A program made the position numbers and the translations under genes. A stretch of 9,281 nt of DNA from Moraxellaceae bacterium (GTDB lineage Bacteria > Pseudomonadota > Gammaproteobacteria > Pseudomonadales > Ketobacteraceae): the NCBI GenBank assembly GCA_002402125.1, contig NVVG01000029.1, forward strand, positions 1-9,281, written 5' to 3'. The notes beneath the pieces were generated by a model. That model did not search any database. It had not been told where the DNA came from and saw only the letters and a program-made list of their open reading frames with translations. Below, piece after piece: positions 8,901-9,281 of this stretch. Each line of letters begins with the position of its first letter. Position 1 is the first letter of the stretch.

Positions 8901-9281
8901 ACCGGAAGTATAAACAACATAAGCCGCTCTGCGACTATCACCAAAAATGGGTTGATCCAGATTGGTATCATACTGCTCGTTAATGTACTCAATCTCTAAA
9001 TCAATCAACACGGTATTTAATTGCATGTCGATATTATTCGTTATCGGCGCTAGCGTATCTTGATGCTCAGATGTTGTGACCAGAACAGGTGCTTCAGTGT
9101 CTTCTAACATGAAAGTTAAGCGTTCTTGTGGATACCCTGGGTCCAACGGCACATAGGCGCCCCCTACTTTCAGCGTCGCCAATATAGCAACAATCATTTC
9201 CACCGAACGACCTAGTGCTATCGCGACGAAATTTCCATCTCGCACCCCTCTAGCGATCAATACTCGCGCCAATTGGTTTGC
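2910..9281 (-). CDS. Non-ribosomal peptide synthetase, 5'-truncated: A-PCP-E-C-A-PCP-docking tail
   Basis: This is a multimodular assembly-line enzyme that activates amino acids as adenylates, loads them on carrier-protein phosphopantetheine arms and joins them. The frame is open to the right edge (2123 visible residues plus TGA; residue 1 is the first full codon at 9281). The true start lies outside: the first visible residues, ANQLARVL, continue an adenylation domain. Visible order is A1 (1-468), PCP1 (480-551), E (568-1015), D-donor C (1043-1483), A2 (1503-2011), PCP2 (2023-2095) and an acidic tail (2104-2123). All catalytic motifs seen are intact, with no frameshift. There is no thioesterase, so the chain must pass to another protein. 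The stop overlaps the start of the next NRPS gene. The expected contribution is a D-aliphatic then an L-aliphatic residue (inferred from pocket residues). The final product is not recognised. Confidence 0.97.
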   Translation of the reverse strand, partial: ANQLARVLIARGVRDGNFVAIALGRSVEMIVAILATLKVGGAYVPLDPGYPQERLTFMLEDTEAPVLVTTSEHQDTLAPITNNIDMQLNTVLIDLEIEYINEQYDTNLDQPIFGDSRRAAYVVYTSGSTGKPKGVVCHQLGVARLVLNCNYLTITPQDRVAHINNVSFDAFTFDVWAGLLNGATLVGISKEILLTPEEFVAEMRRTKANIMVITTALFNMFAINCPDVFEKMKCVLFGGEICDPQQVRKIVEAYKPDHLINIYGPAENTTYSTGYDIQEVPEGVLTVPIGRSVSGSTAYVLDSRMYPVPIGVAGEIYVGGDGLALGYLNDPEKTAASFVESPFGGIYEDNRLYKTGDLARYTESGQIEILGRADDQVKIRGFRIELGEVEASMTQLIGVTDVVVIVREDNPGQKQLVAYVIAEPGLDGATIRKETSKHLPKHMIPSSFVVMEAFPLTENGKVNKRALPEPTAEDQAQHEYVAARNANEAALIDIWEQVLKADTVGIHDNFFDLGGDSILSIQIISRAKRDGLQLTAKQVFESQTIAELAEVATDLSNVIVAEQGLVEGESLLTPVQQWFFDQNNADIHHFNQSVMFSVDASVNDQHLMEAWESVLLQHDALRLQYEKSETGGWSQRFRASEHVESLLDQVYEVVDLAKFPVAVQTEQVEALAAQVQGEMNLASGPLIKVISFNLGEGKSSRMFVAVHHLVIDVFSWRIILEDLQTAMQQCIAGHSPDLGEKTTSFQQWGEALQSFVQSDLMREDVDYWWSKQTLEVSEIPRDSKGHNTIASVATIELELSEDETQQLLMQAPQCYRTEINELLLSAFGLTISKWTQCDNVLVDLEGHGREPISDTVDISRTVGWFTSIFPVLLCGDGLLGLSDYIKSIKEQLRAIPKKGLGYGVLRYLSNDQSLKDELSLLPKAQISFNYLGQLDQVFDENALLTQSSESVGDEVSQVSNRSYLLDVSGRIQGGKLIMTWRYSTAIHQEKTIQSMAQRYLENLQAVISHCTSAENGAYTPSDFPLANLSQGQLDEIVPENSGIEAIYPLSPVQEGMLFHTLYEPDSWVYFDQVNISLGGVVDETVLFDAWRQVISRHQILRTGFVWEGVPQPLQVVHDTIDLSITTYDWSDFSLDESKEKLERYLIDDRNLGFSFNQPGILRLTWIRLPNSRFQLVWSFHHILLDGWSMPLVFGELFAIYEALSQGQTLDIAVAPKYQSFIDWQQRQDSKEGQEFWTEYLKGFNAPTPITVKNSGAIVAQKKLVSDGGSDRYREKEIVVRDDKLVPLQKMAKLNRFTLNNILQGVWGILLHRYSGEESVLFGTTVSGRSVDLPGIEQMVGCFINTLPMRLWIDNDQSFVDWLRSSQEKQVEMKRFESSSLVDVQRYSEVPSKEALFESILVFENYPIDESLEDSQASMDVCSVEAFQQTNFPLTLICIPGKELVLRFSYDSYLFENETIDRMLQHIHSLLSAVAEDPNVLVGELPIITIDEVTQVTTQWNQTSTEFLDEQTIIGLFEQQVAKSENDLAVRFANEDTSYTELNALANKLANYLVKEGVSANQPVAICFDRSREMIVGILAIMKVGGAYLPIDPSYPEDRIAYMIEDSSAAVVITNNAHCSLFDFLGKKSKALVNVDLSGNDIANHSSAFESIRPDDGADAIAMIIYTSGSTGKPKGICVPHLGVVRLVQNANYVEFNSSNRFAHVSNVSFDAVSFEYWGALLNGAVLVGVDKDTLLSPTGFEAFVKSENINIMFITTALFNVFSQQAPKLFSSLDTILFGGEACDPGHAATVLALENPPKRLLHVYGPTENTTFSTYHEVTEVLPGSSTIPVGHPLSNSTTYVLDDHRRPVPVGVPGEIYVGGKGVARGYLNRPELTAEVFVNDPFVGEENTRMYKTGDLGRMLASGALEILGRIDDQVKIRGFRIELSEVETAITRLPEIVDSVVVVREDQPGHKQLVAYFTLCSTDQVDLIHIRNTLKQALPDYMVPAALVVVNELPITPNGKVDKRALPKPDVDAYQVTEYVAARNDVEATLTRIWQNVLAIPQVGIYDDFFDLGGHSLLITKVSSRIKEQLAIELPLRTLFEVPTISALAEIIGAVQWQNQPAAETEEEWDDEDFEEGTL
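2913..2972 (-). other. Acidic C-terminal docking tail (SLiM type)
   Basis: The last 20 residues (2104-2123) contain ten Asp/Glu and end EEEWDDEDFEEGTL. Short acidic C-terminal tails of this kind are known partners of TubC_N beta-hairpin docking domains in proteobacterial and myxobacterial NRPS lines. The next gene begins with exactly such a domain. The pairing is inferred from composition and position. The codons also carry the Shine-Dalgarno of the downstream gene. Confidence 0.8.
2920..2927 (-). promoter_or_regulatory. Ribosome binding site of the downstream NRPS
   Basis: GAGGAAGG on the minus strand, ending six bases before the ATG at 2913-2911. It decides the start of the downstream gene, agreeing with the docking-domain N-terminus. 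The same bases encode the Glu-Glu-Gly near the end of the upstream protein's acidic tail, so regulation and docking share sequence. Confidence 0.75.
2997..3215 (-). other. Peptidyl carrier protein PCP2
   Basis: Carrier domain for the A2 residue and the last folded domain of the upstream NRPS. The attachment serine is in FFDLGGHSLL (Ser2060, codon 3102-3104). GGHS is the ordinary form in carriers that feed a condensation domain, in contrast to the GGDS of PCP1. Its chain must cross to the next protein. Confidence 0.94.
3249..4775 (-). other. Adenylation domain A2, Ile/Val-type pocket predicted
   Basis: Complete amino-acid-activating domain. Motifs include SYTELNAL (A1, from 1537), LPIDPSYPEDR (A2), YTSGSTGKPKG (A3, 1665-1675), FDAVSFEYW (A4, from 1709), VYGPTENTT (A5, from 1804), GEIYVGGKGVARGYL (A6), YKTGDLGR (A7), DDQVKIRGFRIELSE (A8) and NGKVDKRALP (A10). 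Hand alignment to GrsA gives pocket residues D1710 A1711 F1714 F1753 L1777 G1779 V1804 T1812 F1813 K2004. This is close to remembered codes for isoleucine and valine domains. No E domain follows PCP2, so the residue should stay L. The pocket reading is by eye and the substrate is an inference. Confidence 0.92.
4833..6155 (-). other. Condensation domain, D-donor (DCL) type
   Basis: Forms the peptide bond between the D-terminated chain on PCP1 and the L-residue on PCP2. Motifs: IEAIYPLSPVQEGMLFH (from 1043), a typical DCL opening; RHQILRTGF (1096-1104); catalytic HHILLDGWS (1180-1188); VGCFINTLPMR (1339-1349). Its position right after an E domain agrees with the DCL assignment. A strong DNA hairpin lies within the last of these motifs. 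Confidence 0.94.
5241..5269. repeat. Perfect 12-bp inverted repeat within coding sequence
   Basis: Arms at 5241-5252 (tggtagggtgtt) and 5258-5269 (aacaccctacca) are exact reverse complements separated by five bases. In the leftward mRNA it would form a stable hairpin over the codons for the conserved GCFINTLP motif of the D-donor C domain. No T-run follows on the minus strand, so it is not an intrinsic terminator. It may be a codon-choice coincidence. Confidence 0.85.
6237..7580 (-). other. Epimerization (E) domain
   Basis: Condensation-superfamily domain that equilibrates the alpha-carbon of the residue on PCP1, giving the next domain a D-configured donor. Characteristic E motifs are present: LLTPVQQWFF (571-580), HHLVIDVFSWR (707-717, the catalytic HHxxxD followed by the E-specific SWR), EGHGRE with its catalytic glutamate (845-850), RTVGWFTSIFPV (860-871) and FNYLGQ (928-933). 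Nothing suggests inactivation. Confidence 0.95.
7629..7844 (-). other. Peptidyl carrier protein PCP1 (E-domain-associated type)
   Basis: Carrier domain holding the A1 substrate on a phosphopantetheine arm. The attachment serine is in FFDLGGDSI (Ser517, codon 7731-7733). The Asp directly before the serine (GGDS rather than GGHS) is the form usually seen in carriers that serve an epimerization domain, and an E domain does follow. The arm would be added by an Sfp-type transferase, which is not encoded here. Confidence 0.93.
7878..9281 (-). other. Adenylation domain A1 (partial), branched aliphatic substrate predicted
   Basis: This is an ATP-dependent amino-acid-activating domain of the AMP-binding family. 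Only its first part, including motif A1, is missing. Visible motifs (protein residues from the right edge): A2 LKVGGAYVPLDP from 37, A3 YTSGSTGKPKG 124-134, A4 FDAFTFDVW 168-176, A5 IYGPAENT 262-269, A6 GEIYVGGDGLALGYL from 314, A7 YKTGDLAR 353-360, A8 DDQVKIRGFRIELGE from 374, A10 NGKVNKRALP 459-468. Aligned by hand to GrsA, the ten pocket positions read D169 A170 F173 V212 L236 G238 I262 T270 Y271 K461. DAF..G..T.K patterns are known for Val/Ile/Leu-type domains, so a hydrophobic branched residue is likely. The exact residue is uncertain. The following E domain should convert it to the D form. Confidence 0.9.

Noticed and set aside
9270..9272. TTG codon that could be read as a start for the large NRPS.
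   Set aside because: The frame stays open to the right edge, and the preceding codons (Ala-Asn-Gln) continue a normal adenylation-domain sequence, so the gene begins outside the window.

Overview
The window is wholly coding. It lies inside a non-ribosomal peptide synthetase (NRPS) gene cluster read leftward (minus strand). Two large NRPS genes fill it from edge to edge, and both are cut by the window. There are no intergenic stretches, RNA genes, mobile elements or CRISPR arrays. By eye the base composition is moderately AT-leaning. Together with the proteobacterial-style docking domains this suggests a Gram-negative bacterium, perhaps a gammaproteobacterium. That is a weak inference, because no housekeeping gene is present.

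Right part (9281 to 2910): the 3' portion of an NRPS with visible order A1(partial)-PCP1-E-C(D-donor type)-A2-PCP2-acidic C-terminal tail. Both adenylation domains have binding-pocket codes typical of branched aliphatic substrates (Val/Ile/Leu group). The epimerization domain acts after A1, and the next condensation domain is of the matching D-donor class. The visible portion is therefore expected to add a D-aliphatic and then an L-aliphatic residue to whatever is built upstream.

Left part (2913 to 1): the 5' portion of the next NRPS. It starts with a TubC_N-type docking domain, then a canonical L-donor condensation domain, then directly a second, divergent condensation-superfamily domain with no A or PCP between them. 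The last visible residues look like a C-to-A linker, so an A domain probably follows beyond the left edge.

The genes overlap by ATGA. The Shine-Dalgarno sequence of the second gene lies in the codons for the acidic tail of the first protein. That tail and the TubC_N domain of the second protein form a plausible linear-motif/beta-hairpin docking pair, so the two proteins are coupled in both translation and assembly. The stereochemical logic is consistent: E is followed by a D-donor C, and a PCP without E is followed by an L-donor C. The second C-like domain is therefore a surplus domain of unknown role and is the most interesting feature here.
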